From contig JAHCHO010000008.1 of the NCBI GenBank assembly GCA_026129685.1, forward strand, positions 1-64,000: DNA of 64,000 nt, read 5' to 3'. Made by a program: the position numbers and the translations under genes. The DNA is from Fimbriimonadaceae bacterium (GTDB lineage Bacteria > Armatimonadota > Fimbriimonadia > Fimbriimonadales > Fimbriimonadaceae). A model generated the notes under the pieces. That model was given only the letters and a program-made list of their open reading frames with translations, did not search any database and was not told the DNA's origin. This document shows, one piece after another, positions 7,332 through 16,013 of the stretch (positions are counted from its first letter, which is position 1; each line of letters opens with the position of its first letter).

Positions 7332-8033
7332 TCAGGGGGTTCGATCGCTCGGGTCCAGCACGAACCGGTTTCGGAACTCCCCTTCGGCGACGAAGACGGC
7401 GGTTGCTTCGGCGGTGGCGAGGAGCAGGGAGAGCCGGGTTCGGGGCCAGAGGCGCTCGTCGTGAAGCAGGAGGACACGGCCGGGGTCGAGGAAGCGATCC
7501 GGCTGGCGGGCGGCGAGGAGGTCGTTGGCGAGGATCTGGCCGCCGTTCGGGTTGTGGGACCGCAGATCGTTCGGGTCACGAACATACTCGCTCAGGCTGG
7601 GCGCGAGTTCGCCCAGGCTTCGAAGGCGGGGAGGAAGGCGGCCGTCGTGGTCGGCGGCGTAGACCAGGAGGACGAGGGCGCCGTTGCGAAGGTGCCTGGC
7701 GCCCGCATCGCGGAGAGCGGACTCGCGCGCGTTTCGCTGGGCGCCCAGGGAGGCGAGGAGGGCGAGGGCGCCGAGGCCGAACACGGCGGCGACAAGGCAC
7801 CCGACGGCGAGTCCGACGTCTTGTCCAAGGCCCTGGGAGAAGCGGTTGGCCCAAGGCGGGCGGGGGGTTCTGGGAGGTAGTACGGCGACGACGGGCGGGG
7901 GCGACGGGGCGGGGGCGGCGCACGCGACGCACCGGCCGCCGTTCGCCATGCTTTCGGCGCGGGGGATGCGCTTTCGGCAGTCGGTGCAGTAGGAAGGGTT
8001 CAGATCGTCGTCGGTGAGGGGCGGCCGGCCCAC
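7332..8033 (-). CDS. Zinc-ribbon membrane protein with pseudopilin-like C-terminus, cargo in prophage
   Basis: 233 aa from GTG 8033; upstream in-frame sequence is REP-like and unlikely to be coding. Residues 16-38 form a CxxC...CxxC zinc ribbon, followed by a Pro-rich linker, a membrane segment at about 74-97 and an exposed domain. That domain contains NGALVLLVYAADHDGRLPP, which resembles the part after the signal helix in this genome's pseudopilins (MYxxDxDDxYP). It lacks the FTLIELL cleavage motif. It is transcribed against the tail genes and lies next to repeats found in host-type DNA, so it looks like a host gene carried by the phage. Function unknown. Confidence 0.6.
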   Translation of the reverse strand: MGRPPLTDDDLNPSYCTDCRKRIPRAESMANGGRCVACAAPAPSPPPVVAVLPPRTPRPPWANRFSQGLGQDVGLAVGCLVAAVFGLGALALLASLGAQRNARESALRDAGARHLRNGALVLLVYAADHDGRLPPRLRSLGELAPSLSEYVRDPNDLRSHNPNGGQILANDLLAARQPDRFLDPGRVLLLHDERLWPRTRLSLLLATAEATAVFVAEGEFRNRFVLDPSDRTP

Positions 8034-8070
8034 GGGGCGATTGTGGCCGATGGCGGGCTTGGGGTGTAAG

Positions 8071-8277
8071 GGGGTCCTTCGCTGCGCTCCGGATGACAGG
8101 GGGGGAACCGGGGGTCTTTCGCTGCGCTCTGGGGCTCGAGGCAAGGCAGACCAAGTAACGCTTGTTCAGGGGGCTTTACGGGACCGGGATCCTTCGCTTC
8201 GCTCAGGATGACAGGTCTCGCTCAGGATGACAGGGGCGGGCGGTGCCGGGGATCCTTCGCTTCGCTCAGGATGACAG
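8071..8277. repeat. Cluster of REP-type palindromic repeats
   Basis: Several imperfect copies of the unit GATCCTTCGCTTCGCTCAGG plus ATGACAG occur: 8072-8099 (TCCTTCGCTGCGCTCCGGAT variant), 8112-8130 (partial), 8188-8214, 8217-8233 (3' part only) and 8250-8277. The core CTTCGCTTCGCTCAG can fold back on itself. Units of this sequence are widely seen as dispersed intergenic repeats in many bacterial genomes, where their antisense reads as CHPERSEG. They fill the gap between the antisense cargo gene and the replication gene. Confidence 0.7.
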
Positions 8278-8336
8278 AGGGGAAAGAGATCACAGGACAG
8301 GTTTGCCTCCGCAATCACGAGGAACGGAGTACCGCT

Positions 8337-9116
8337 ATGGCCAAACGCGGCGTCATCGATCACCCCAAGTTCAACTTGCTCAAGCGCTTGCTCGACACGA
8401 ACCGAAGCGGAACGCTGGGTTATCTGGAGTGCCTGTGGCAGTTCGCGGGACGGTTCGCGCCGCAGGGGAACATCGGGCGGTATTCCGACGAGGAGATCGA
8501 GGCTTGGCTCGAGTGGGACGGGGCGCCGGGAGGGTTGATCGAGGCGCTCGTCAAGGCGCGCTGGCTCGACCGCTCGGAGGCGCACCGATTGCTGGTGCAC
8601 GATTGGGCGGACCACGTGGACCATACGACGCGGGCGGCGCTACGGCGGGCCGGTCTCACGGTGATCGGGGGCGACCCGCTCGGGGGGCCGGAGTCGGACG
8701 ACACGTCGACGGTGTGCGCACGGCGTGCGAACGCCGACGTCACGGAGGACGAACGGGGTGCGCATGCCGTCTCGCGCGCGATGCCGGAGCCAGAGCCCGG
8801 GCCGGAGCCGGAGCCGCGCGAGGCGATTCCGGCGGTCTTGGACACACCGGGGTTTCGGGCGGCCTGGGCGGACTGGCTTCGGCACCGGCGCCAGATTCGG
8901 CACCCGCTCAAACCGATGACGGAGGAGCGGCAGTTGGCGGAGTTGGCGCGGCACGGGCCGGTGGTCGCGGTGCGGGCGATCGAGGACTCGATTCGTCACG
9001 GCTGGCAGGGGCTCTTTCCCGAGAAGGGGGCGGCGCGAGCCGCCGGACCACCGGGACGAGGACCGGACGGTGAGCGCGCGCGGCGGGTGGCGGCGATGCT
9101 GGAGGCGACGTCGTGA
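8337..9116 (+). CDS. Phage replisome organiser, DnaD-like
   Basis: 259 aa, ATG 8337, with a purine-rich GAGGAACGGAG about ten bases upstream. The N-terminal 105 residues follow a common phage replication-protein layout: KFNLLKRLL, LGYLECLWQF, DEEIEAWLEW, GLIEALVKARWLD, LLVHDWADHVD. This is a winged-helix-like DNA-binding domain. A Pro/Glu linker (residues about 145-165) leads to a C-terminal segment (AIEDSIRHGWQGLFP), the DnaD/DnaT-type helicase-contacting motif. It probably binds the phage origin and recruits the helicase loader. The next gene overlaps by 4 nt. A replication pair lying inside the tail module is unusual. Confidence 0.7.
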   Translation: MAKRGVIDHPKFNLLKRLLDTNRSGTLGYLECLWQFAGRFAPQGNIGRYSDEEIEAWLEWDGAPGGLIEALVKARWLDRSEAHRLLVHDWADHVDHTTRAALRRAGLTVIGGDPLGGPESDDTSTVCARRANADVTEDERGAHAVSRAMPEPEPGPEPEPREAIPAVLDTPGFRAAWADWLRHRRQIRHPLKPMTEERQLAELARHGPVVAVRAIEDSIRHGWQGLFPEKGAARAAGPPGRGPDGERARRVAAMLEATS

Positions 9117-9502
9117 CGCGCGCCGAAGCGCTGGCGACGGCGCTCGAGGTGTGGCAGGCGTTGCGGTATCCGAAGGACCCGGAGCAGGTGGCGCGGACGT
9201 GGATGGCAGTTTTGGAGCGGGCGGACGCTTCGGCGGCGGAAGTGGAACGGGTCTCCCTGCGAATCTTGGAGTCGGAAGAGGAGTTCCCGGCCCCGGCGAC
9301 GTTCCTGCGGCGGCTGGGCGACCTGCGGCGGGAGGACCCGCCGGTGTACCGGCCGGGTCTGCCGACGATGCGGCGTTCGGAGGCGCGGGCGCTGTGGCGT
9401 CGCGAGTCGTTGCGCGAGGCGTTGGCGCCCCCGGACGCGCGGCGGCGTCTCGGAGAGGCCTTCGCGCGGCTGGAGGGTCGTCGTCCCGATCCCGAGGGAT
9501 AG
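9113..9502 (+). CDS. Small partner of the replisome organiser, possibly G39P-like helicase loader
   Basis: 129 aa from GTG 9113 overlapping the previous stop (GTGA). The N-terminal 70 residues (LEVWQALRYPKDPEQVARTW, then VSLRILESEEEFPAPATFLRRL) resemble the helical N-terminal domain of SPP1 G39P-type loaders in length and in the W...L...fP pattern. The C-terminal part is Arg-rich and probably flexible, as in G39P. Tight coupling to a DnaD-like gene supports a replication role. The family assignment is tentative. Confidence 0.45.
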   Translation: MTRAEALATALEVWQALRYPKDPEQVARTWMAVLERADASAAEVERVSLRILESEEEFPAPATFLRRLGDLRREDPPVYRPGLPTMRRSEARALWRRESLREALAPPDARRRLGEAFARLEGRRPDPEG

Positions 9503-9511
9503 GTTCGGTTC

Positions 9512-11920
9512 ATGGCGAGTTTTCCGGACGCGTGGACGGTGTGGTTCGACACGGCGCAGAGGCGCGTCGTCGCGGACGCGGAGCGGGCGATGGTGCGGAC
9601 TTACGAGGACGACCTGGACCGTTCGACGACGATCTCCTCGAACTCGACCTGGCTCGATCCGGTCACCAAGACGCTCCTCCTGCGTCCTATGGTCCTGAAG
9701 GACGAGTGGACGACGACGACGACGGGAATCCACGCCCGGTTTCGGCTCGCCGGCTACACGCTGACGGCGGGCGGGACGGCGGCGTTCAAGGAGTCCGAGT
9801 TCGCGGTTTCGGGCGACTGGTGGACGGAGGCCGAGTCGGGCGACCTGACGGTGGACGCCGACCGGGTGGTCGAGACGACGGCGAGCCTGGCGAGGAACGA
9901 GGGCGTCTCGCTCTCTTGGTTCGCGTTCGGGACGGGCACGGAGTCGTTCGTCCAGATGGAGTGCGGCTGGGGCGGCGGCGGGTACGCGGGAGCGGACCTT
10001 TCGCTGCGCTTCTACCACGGCGGCCAGGTCGAGGTCTGGTGGCGCGGCCGTTTGATCAAGACGGAGTCCATCGGTTCGAGCGGAACGACGGGCGAGTCGG
10101 AGGCGGCGGGGATCGACGCGAACCGGTTCGCCTCGGTCCTCCTGATCCCCTGGCGGCGGCGGGAGCTGCTGGTCTGGGGGGTCTCGAGCGGCCAGGGATT
10201 CAGCGCGGTGCTGCCGATCGCGGAGGACGCGGGCGAGGTGGTGCCGGCCCGACGTTTCTGGTGGAAGGTCCCGACGGGGAAGGTCAAGGTCCGATTCGCC
10301 CCGGTGCGGTACCCGAGCTCGGGAACGGCCTGGTCCAAGAAGGTCTCGTTCCCCTCGGCGCCGCCAACGGGGGCGGTCCTGCTCAATCAGCAGTCCACGG
10401 ACGTGCCCCGGACGATCTACAGCGACTCGTGGGACCACGTCGCCTGCACGGTGGCGGCGACGATGCGTCGCTGGGACTCGTCTTCGACGATCTTCGTGCC
10501 CGACGGCTTTCGGCGGGAGGGACTGATCCGGTTCGAGCTGGCGACGACGGACTCCCGGTTCACGCCGGAGGTCTACGCGGCGGCCTTCGAGTACGCGCCC
10601 GACGACGACGACCGGTTCGCCGAGACGGACGACGCGGACGAGACCGACCTCACGGACTCGATCGTCAGGCTCGAGTTCGACTTCCCGGAAGAGCCGGACG
10701 GGGCGGAGTTCCGACTGACCCTCAAGGACCCGACGGGTCTGGCGGGCGGCGGCGGTCCGGACCTGCTCGCGCACGGCTCGCGGCCCGTTCAGGTTCGGGC
10801 GGGATCGCTCGTGATCTTCGACGGGGTCTCGGAGCCGCCGGAGCTGACGGAAGGGTTCGGCCCGGCGAACGACCGGTTGGCGATCCGGGTGCGGGACGGG
10901 TGGAAGCGGCTGGAGCGGTACGTGTTCCGCTCGCCGATGGTCCTCGACGGGCTGACGCTGCGCCAGGCGGTGCGGAAGATTCTGTGGCAGGTCGGGATCG
11001 GGAACGATCCCGGGAACGACTGGGAGAGCGAGACCGCGCAGGACCCGGCCCAGACCGCCATCGACGACGCGGACTACGTGCTGGTGGCGGACGGTTCGCG
11101 CTTGACGCACGTCTGCGAGGCGGGCCAGACCGCCTCCGAGTGCCTCAAGGACCTCTTCGAGACGCTGATCCCGACCTGGACGATGGGTTTCGAGGCGGTT
11201 TCGACGGGCGGGCGGCCCCGGTTCTTCCTGCGGGCGCCGGAGGACACGCCGACCTCGGCGCGGGCGGCCTCGCGAGCGACGCTCTGGACGCGGATCGCGG
11301 ACGCGGAAACGGCTCTGCAGAGCGCGCCCTACTCGTTCTCGGCCGACGAGGCGCGCGACCGGGCGCCGAGGTTCGTGGTGCGCGCGCGCAAGAGCGGCGC
11401 CCTCGAGCCGGAGGCGAACGAGATTCACGTTCTGGGCTGGGACGCGCGCGAGGATCGGCCCGTCCAGACCAAGATCGTGGACCGGGCCTCGCAGGACCCG
11501 ACGCTCGCGGTCGCGGATCGGCCCGCCAACTGGATCGGAGAGCCGGTCGTCTACGGCCTGGCGGACAAGATCGTGCGGGACGACGCGACGGCCCGGCGGG
11601 CGGCGCTTCTTCTGTTCGACCGGCTGACGCCCCGGCGGATCGTGGACGAATGGACGTGCGATCCGATCCTCGATCCGAACGACTCGTGGGTCCCGGTGGC
11701 GCGGGGGCTCGTGGTGACGCTCGACGAGTGCGGCTCGTTTCGGATTCGGGGCTACGGCGGCCGATGCGTGCGGGAGAACCCGGACGACCTGGTTCTGCGG
11801 GACGTCACGTACCTGGGCGACTATCTGGGCGGCGGGACGGCGCCCGCGCCGGAGACGCCCGCCTGGACCCTGTACCGGGAATCCCGGTTCGGATACGTCT
11901 CGCTCGACGGTGGACTTTAG
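9512..11920 (+). CDS. Prophage tail hub / baseplate protein
   Basis: 802 aa, ATG 9512, preceded by GAGGGATAGG. The first 370 residues are beta-rich (strands such as VEVWWRGRLIKTE and KVKVRFAPVRYPS), possibly a distal-tail or lectin-like part. Residues about 380-800 (VRLEFDFPEEPDG, RAGSLVIFDGVSE, LRQAVRKILWQVG, FRIRGYGGRCVREN) resemble the multi-domain hub proteins that close the tail tube. The large size and the position after the tape measure support a hub or tail-associated role. No peptidoglycan hydrolase motif is evident. Confidence 0.5.
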   Translation: MASFPDAWTVWFDTAQRRVVADAERAMVRTYEDDLDRSTTISSNSTWLDPVTKTLLLRPMVLKDEWTTTTTGIHARFRLAGYTLTAGGTAAFKESEFAVSGDWWTEAESGDLTVDADRVVETTASLARNEGVSLSWFAFGTGTESFVQMECGWGGGGYAGADLSLRFYHGGQVEVWWRGRLIKTESIGSSGTTGESEAAGIDANRFASVLLIPWRRRELLVWGVSSGQGFSAVLPIAEDAGEVVPARRFWWKVPTGKVKVRFAPVRYPSSGTAWSKKVSFPSAPPTGAVLLNQQSTDVPRTIYSDSWDHVACTVAATMRRWDSSSTIFVPDGFRREGLIRFELATTDSRFTPEVYAAAFEYAPDDDDRFAETDDADETDLTDSIVRLEFDFPEEPDGAEFRLTLKDPTGLAGGGGPDLLAHGSRPVQVRAGSLVIFDGVSEPPELTEGFGPANDRLAIRVRDGWKRLERYVFRSPMVLDGLTLRQAVRKILWQVGIGNDPGNDWESETAQDPAQTAIDDADYVLVADGSRLTHVCEAGQTASECLKDLFETLIPTWTMGFEAVSTGGRPRFFLRAPEDTPTSARAASRATLWTRIADAETALQSAPYSFSADEARDRAPRFVVRARKSGALEPEANEIHVLGWDAREDRPVQTKIVDRASQDPTLAVADRPANWIGEPVVYGLADKIVRDDATARRAALLLFDRLTPRRIVDEWTCDPILDPNDSWVPVARGLVVTLDECGSFRIRGYGGRCVRENPDDLVLRDVTYLGDYLGGGTAPAPETPAWTLYRESRFGYVSLDGGL

Positions 11921-11923
11921 ACT

Positions 11924-12220
11924 ATGGCGGCACTCCTCTACGTCAATCCGACCGACGACACGGCGGACGCGACCCCGGCGGAGGCGTTCGGCACGCCCTC
12001 GCCCGACCGATTGGCGGTTCGTTTCGTGCTCAACGACGAGTCGCCGGACGCGCGGCTGTACGTGGGGGTCTCGTCGGGTATGACCACGACGACGGGAGTG
12101 CTGGCGCGGGTGGGTCCCGGCCAGGCGGTGACGGTCGAGTGCGGTCCCTCTCAAGACCTCTTCTACCGGACGGACGGCTCGAACCGCGCGATCACGATGT
12201 GGGAGGTCACCGGGGTTTGA
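11924..12220 (+). CDS. Small prophage structural protein
   Basis: 98 aa, ATG 11924, 3 nt after the hub gene. It is beta-rich, with no Cys apart from one (VECGPSQ) and no membrane segment. The mix of short strands and Asp/Thr loops (RLYVGVSSGM, GQAVTVECG) suits a small tail-tip or decoration protein. Its stop overlaps the next TTG start. No family recognised. Confidence 0.5.
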   Translation: MAALLYVNPTDDTADATPAEAFGTPSPDRLAVRFVLNDESPDARLYVGVSSGMTTTTGVLARVGPGQAVTVECGPSQDLFYRTDGSNRAITMWEVTGV

Positions 12221-12348
12221 GGACCGGCCTGCGCACGGCCCAGCGGCTGGCGGCGGCCAAGCGGTTCACGAAGACGATCGTTCGCAAGGGCTCCGAGGAC
12301 CTGGCGCGAAAGAACCCGTCGAAGGTGACCATCGTGCCGAAACCGTGA
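12217..12348 (+). CDS. Very small basic prophage protein
   Basis: 43 aa from TTG 12217, within the TTGA overlap of the previous stop. The product is strongly basic (RTAQRLAAAKRFTKTIVRKG) and looks like one amphipathic helix plus a tail. The coupling and the reasonable amino-acid mix favour a real gene, but the rare start and small size leave doubt. Function unknown. Confidence 0.4.
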   Translation: MRTGLRTAQRLAAAKRFTKTIVRKGSEDLARKNPSKVTIVPKP

Positions 12349-12447
12349 ATCGCGCTGGGAGATCGGGGCATTCCTATCTCTGGATAGAGAGCACGGGAGC
12401 GGAGAGAGCATCCGCCTGTACGGTCTGCCTCTGAGGAAACGACAGCC

Positions 12448-15400
12448 ATGAACGCCGGTCTCTATTGGTCCGTCGAGCGCTACGCGCTGCTGGCGGAGGG
12501 AGCGGTGACGGCGACCCGTTCGGGGACGCTCGCGGGATGTCGCGGGGGAGTCGAGGTCGAGACGCAGACGGCGCCCAACCTGGCGGCTTCCCGGCAACGG
12601 GCGATCTTCGCCTACGCCCGGACGACGAAGCTCTCGAGCGGGGACGTCACGAGCTGGGGTTGGGAGATCCCGGACCTGTCGGAGTCGTGGTTCACCACGT
12701 CGTCGGGGTTCACGAGCGACCCGTCGGTACGAGTGGAACTCGACGACCTCAAGGTTTTCGTCACGACGACCCTCGGTTTGTATCACTGGCGGGTGACGTT
12801 TTCGGAGATTCGGCTCTACGGGCAGGGGACGCTCCTTCGGACGCTCGGATCGGGGTCGGTGGACGGTCCGTGGGGCCTGTTGACCGCCCCTTCGGTCCCG
12901 CTCATCGGGATTCCGGCGCGGGTGGCGGCCCACGCCTCGCACAACCCGCAACCGCCGCTATGGATCGGGGCGGACGGGGCGACGACGTTCGACTACACAG
13001 TGGACGCGGCGGTGACGGCGGGAGGTTGGACCTACCTGCAGGACGGGACGTGGTTCGAACCGGAGGTTCTGGTCTCGGTCGAGGCGATTCCGGCGCTGAC
13101 CTGCGGCGTCTCGCCGGGCACGCCCTCGATCGGCGGTACGACGATCGCGACGATGACGGCGACCGCGCGGGCGGTGTTCGCGCAGCCGGCGACGAACCAC
13201 CTGATCCACGAGATCGGTTCGTCGTCGGTCTGGGCGTGCCCGAACCTGGTTCGCTCGGTCGAGCGTTTGGGTCCGGAGTACGCGGCGCTCGTTTACCGGG
13301 GAGCGCTTCCCGCGACCAAGCGCACGGCCTCTTCGATCTGTTACACGGGGTATCCGCCGTTCGGGACCTTGACGACGAACTCCTCGGAGACGCCGGTCCA
13401 CGCGAATCGAGACGAGATTCTTGCGACGGTGGGCGGTTCGGCGCACGCGTTGGAGGACGCGTTCGGGGACGATCTGTTCGCGCCCTACGAGTTGGACGCG
13501 GTTCGGAGCGACTGGGACCTAATGGGCCAGTACGCGGCCAAGACGATCCGCTCCTCGTTCGGGGTGGACAACGTCACGGACGTGACGGGCCACACGTTCG
13601 GCTACCTCCGGTACACGAGCGACGATCTGGCCTGGTACGTCGCGACGATCTGCTCGCCGCACTGGTCCACGATCCTCTGGTTCCCGGACGAGTCCTCGTC
13701 GCTGTGGCCGGTGTTCGGGGAGACGGCGACGCCGGGGACCTACTGGTTCTGGCAACGTCAGCAGTTTCTGACGCACCCGGCCCTTCCCGAGGACGAGAAC
13801 GTCGAGCGTCGAACGGACGTGATGCTCGAACCGCTGGACGAATCGGGACTGGCGGGATACGTGTCCTCGATGGTCGCTCCGCAGGACGTCTCCTGGTGGG
13901 GCGTCTCGCGGTTCAAGCGACGAGACTTGGCTTCGGTCTCGGGGGCGTTGGTTCCGACCCACGCTTCCCTTTGGTCGGCAGTCGGCGGGAGCCTGTCGCA
14001 CGGGGCGGCGATCACGGTGACGGCGAACCCCGGCGAGACGCTCGTCACGGTGGACCTCGATCTGCTGTCGTTCGCGGTTTCGCCCTACGGGGCCATGATG
14101 CTCGCCGAAACGTTCGCGGTCTCCTGGTCGGGCGCGTCGGTCGCGGCGGTGACGGCGAGCCTGGTCGGGTGGGACGGCGCGGAGACGACTTTGGGGACGG
14201 CGCCGGGGACGTACTCGTGGCCCTCGACCCTGGCGGCGACGAAGTACGCCGGGACCTGGGCCCAAGAGTTCGGGTACCTAACGTTCCTGACCCGCGACAC
14301 GGGGGTGGACTCGGGACCCTCGGGGATCAGCGCGGCGCTGTTCGCCGATCCCCGGACAGCGGCGTTCCCTCGGTTGCTCAGGGCAAGGTCGGCGCGATAC
14401 CTGCGGTTCGCGGTGACGCTGACTTCGGCGGGAGCCTCGATGAGCCTGGCCTACCCGACGGTGACCCCGAGGACGTCGGAGCCGACGGTGGTGCCGGAAA
14501 CGGCTCAGGTGGGCGACCTGCTCTGGGCGGACGGTCCCGGAGGGCGGTTCGGCTCGCTCAAGTTCGACACGGACGCGCCGTACGCGGCTTCGGTGCCCGA
14601 CCCGTGGCGGGTCCCGAAGGCCTGGGACTGGCTGTGCTGGGAGAACGCGTTCCTGCGGGGGTTGGCAGCCGAAACGGACGCGGCGGCCCGCATCGCTGCG
14701 TTGTACGACCCTGCGGAGGGCTCCACGATCGAGGACGTCGCGAGCGACACCCTGACGGTGCCGGTGACGAAGGGTTCGCGTTCGTCCGCGCTCGTGATCA
14801 ACTCCTGGGCGGAGTGTCCGCCGTCTATCGGGTGCCCGAACCGGGACCGGGACGACGCCCTGGCGGAAACGGGAACGGAGGCGGTCCTCAAGACTTGGTC
14901 GTGCTGTTCGCGGCGGAGGTTCTTGTCGTCGAACTCGAACGCGCTGGAGCAGACGGACCCGCTGACGGCGACGCCGATCGGGGCGACTTCCGGTCTGTTC
15001 GCGGTCTCCGGGTGGCACGTTTGGGACCACGACCTGCGCCTCGACAATTCGGAGGGGCCGAGCCACCCGATCGGTGCGGGGGACCGGCTGGCGCTCGCGA
15101 GTCCCTGGCACGGGTACCTCGCGATCGTGTTCGACCGAACCGGCTCGTCTGGTCCGTTCTACGACGTCGGTCCGGCCTTCGAGCACGCCTGGGGGTATCG
15201 GGAGGACGGGACCTGGTACGTCGAGGAGGGGCGGGGAAACGTTTTGCCGATCCCTTGGGACCGGGTTCCGCAGAAGATCACGGCGGACTGGGTTCGGCTC
15301 GCGCGGGAACGGGCCTCGCGCGAGGGACGGCGGTTCCTGATCGTCTCCGACGCGGGGACGGTCGATCTCTACCGGGCGAACGACCACGGCGGGAGGTGGA

Positions 15401-15681
15401 CTTTGGCGACGACTCTGGGAAGCGGCTCTTACCCGACGGTCTGCTCTTCGGACGACGGCACGATCTACTGCTACTGGATCGACGGGACGGATCTGAAGGG
15501 CAAGCTGCTCGACGCCTCGTTCAACGTTCTCAAGGGGCCGTTCGTCGCCAAGACGGGTGTGGACGCCGGCGGGATCGACTGCTTCGTCTCGCGGGGATCG
15601 CGCGGTTCCTCGCGGGTGGGGCTGGTGTGGTCCGAGGGGGGCGTCGCGAAGATCGACTTTTCGGACACCGGCGAGTTCTGA
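12448..15681 (+). CDS. Large prophage tail fibre / baseplate protein
   Basis: 1077 aa, ATG 12448, with GAGGAAA about 12 bases upstream. The whole protein is beta-rich with many Trp, Tyr, Ser and Thr residues (for example WYVATICSPHWSTILW and YGYREDGTWYV-like segments). Toward the end it has repeats that look like propeller blades or sialidase-type strands (FLIVSDAGTVDLYRANDHGG, YPTVCSSDDGTIYCYW, RVGLVWSEGG). It lies after the hub gene and is followed by further fibre genes, so it is probably a central fibre or receptor-binding protein. No catalytic motif is clear. Confidence 0.5.
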   Translation: MNAGLYWSVERYALLAEGAVTATRSGTLAGCRGGVEVETQTAPNLAASRQRAIFAYARTTKLSSGDVTSWGWEIPDLSESWFTTSSGFTSDPSVRVELDDLKVFVTTTLGLYHWRVTFSEIRLYGQGTLLRTLGSGSVDGPWGLLTAPSVPLIGIPARVAAHASHNPQPPLWIGADGATTFDYTVDAAVTAGGWTYLQDGTWFEPEVLVSVEAIPALTCGVSPGTPSIGGTTIATMTATARAVFAQPATNHLIHEIGSSSVWACPNLVRSVERLGPEYAALVYRGALPATKRTASSICYTGYPPFGTLTTNSSETPVHANRDEILATVGGSAHALEDAFGDDLFAPYELDAVRSDWDLMGQYAAKTIRSSFGVDNVTDVTGHTFGYLRYTSDDLAWYVATICSPHWSTILWFPDESSSLWPVFGETATPGTYWFWQRQQFLTHPALPEDENVERRTDVMLEPLDESGLAGYVSSMVAPQDVSWWGVSRFKRRDLASVSGALVPTHASLWSAVGGSLSHGAAITVTANPGETLVTVDLDLLSFAVSPYGAMMLAETFAVSWSGASVAAVTASLVGWDGAETTLGTAPGTYSWPSTLAATKYAGTWAQEFGYLTFLTRDTGVDSGPSGISAALFADPRTAAFPRLLRARSARYLRFAVTLTSAGASMSLAYPTVTPRTSEPTVVPETAQVGDLLWADGPGGRFGSLKFDTDAPYAASVPDPWRVPKAWDWLCWENAFLRGLAAETDAAARIAALYDPAEGSTIEDVASDTLTVPVTKGSRSSALVINSWAECPPSIGCPNRDRDDALAETGTEAVLKTWSCCSRRRFLSSNSNALEQTDPLTATPIGATSGLFAVSGWHVWDHDLRLDNSEGPSHPIGAGDRLALASPWHGYLAIVFDRTGSSGPFYDVGPAFEHAWGYREDGTWYVEEGRGNVLPIPWDRVPQKITADWVRLARERASREGRRFLIVSDAGTVDLYRANDHGGRWTLATTLGSGSYPTVCSSDDGTIYCYWIDGTDLKGKLLDASFNVLKGPFVAKTGVDAGGIDCFVSRGSRGSSRVGLVWSEGGVAKIDFSDTGEF

Positions 15682-15683
15682 CC

Positions 15684-16010
15684 ATGCCTTACGTGAGCCA
15701 AGACGGATTCGACCCTCGGTCGCCCCGAACGCGGGCGGTCTCGTCCTCGGGCGCGATCGCCGCTTACGACGAGGTTCTGCGCGTCGATACGACCGGGGGC
15801 GCGGTGACGATCGACCTCGTGGACCCGACGGGGTGGGACTCGCGGGTCCGCACCGTCAAGGACGTGGGCGGCGCGGCCGCGACGAACGCGATCACGCTGG
15901 ACCCGGCGCCGGGGGTGAACCTCGACGGCTCGACCTCGAACCGCACGATCACTTTGGCTTACGGCTCGATCCGCCTGATCTGCGCGGGCGGTCATTGGTA
16001 CACGGTCTGA
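15684..16010 (+). CDS. Small beta-rich prophage fibre accessory protein
   Basis: 108 aa, ATG 15684, 2 nt after the large fibre gene. The middle (TGGAVTIDLVDPTGWDSRVR, then TVKDVGGAAATNAITLD) and the end (YGSIRLICAGGHWYTV) match the short module often found at the tips of phage fibre or collar proteins (tVKdvgG...I.l....i.g....tl....gs..l...g..W). I infer a fibre-tip or virion attachment protein. Confidence 0.55.
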   Translation: MPYVSQDGFDPRSPRTRAVSSSGAIAAYDEVLRVDTTGGAVTIDLVDPTGWDSRVRTVKDVGGAAATNAITLDPAPGVNLDGSTSNRTITLAYGSIRLICAGGHWYTV

Positions 16011-16013
16011 CAC

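Noticed and set aside
8166-8280. Coding frames reading CHPERSEG in the repeat block
   Set aside because: Typical artefact of REP-type palindromic repeats, not a gene.
8996-12154. Very long minus-strand open frame opposite the tail hub gene
   Set aside because: The product is an Arg/His/Pro-rich string without motifs, the usual result of reading the antisense of GC-rich coding DNA. The plus-strand gene has a ribosome site, coupling and structured sequence.
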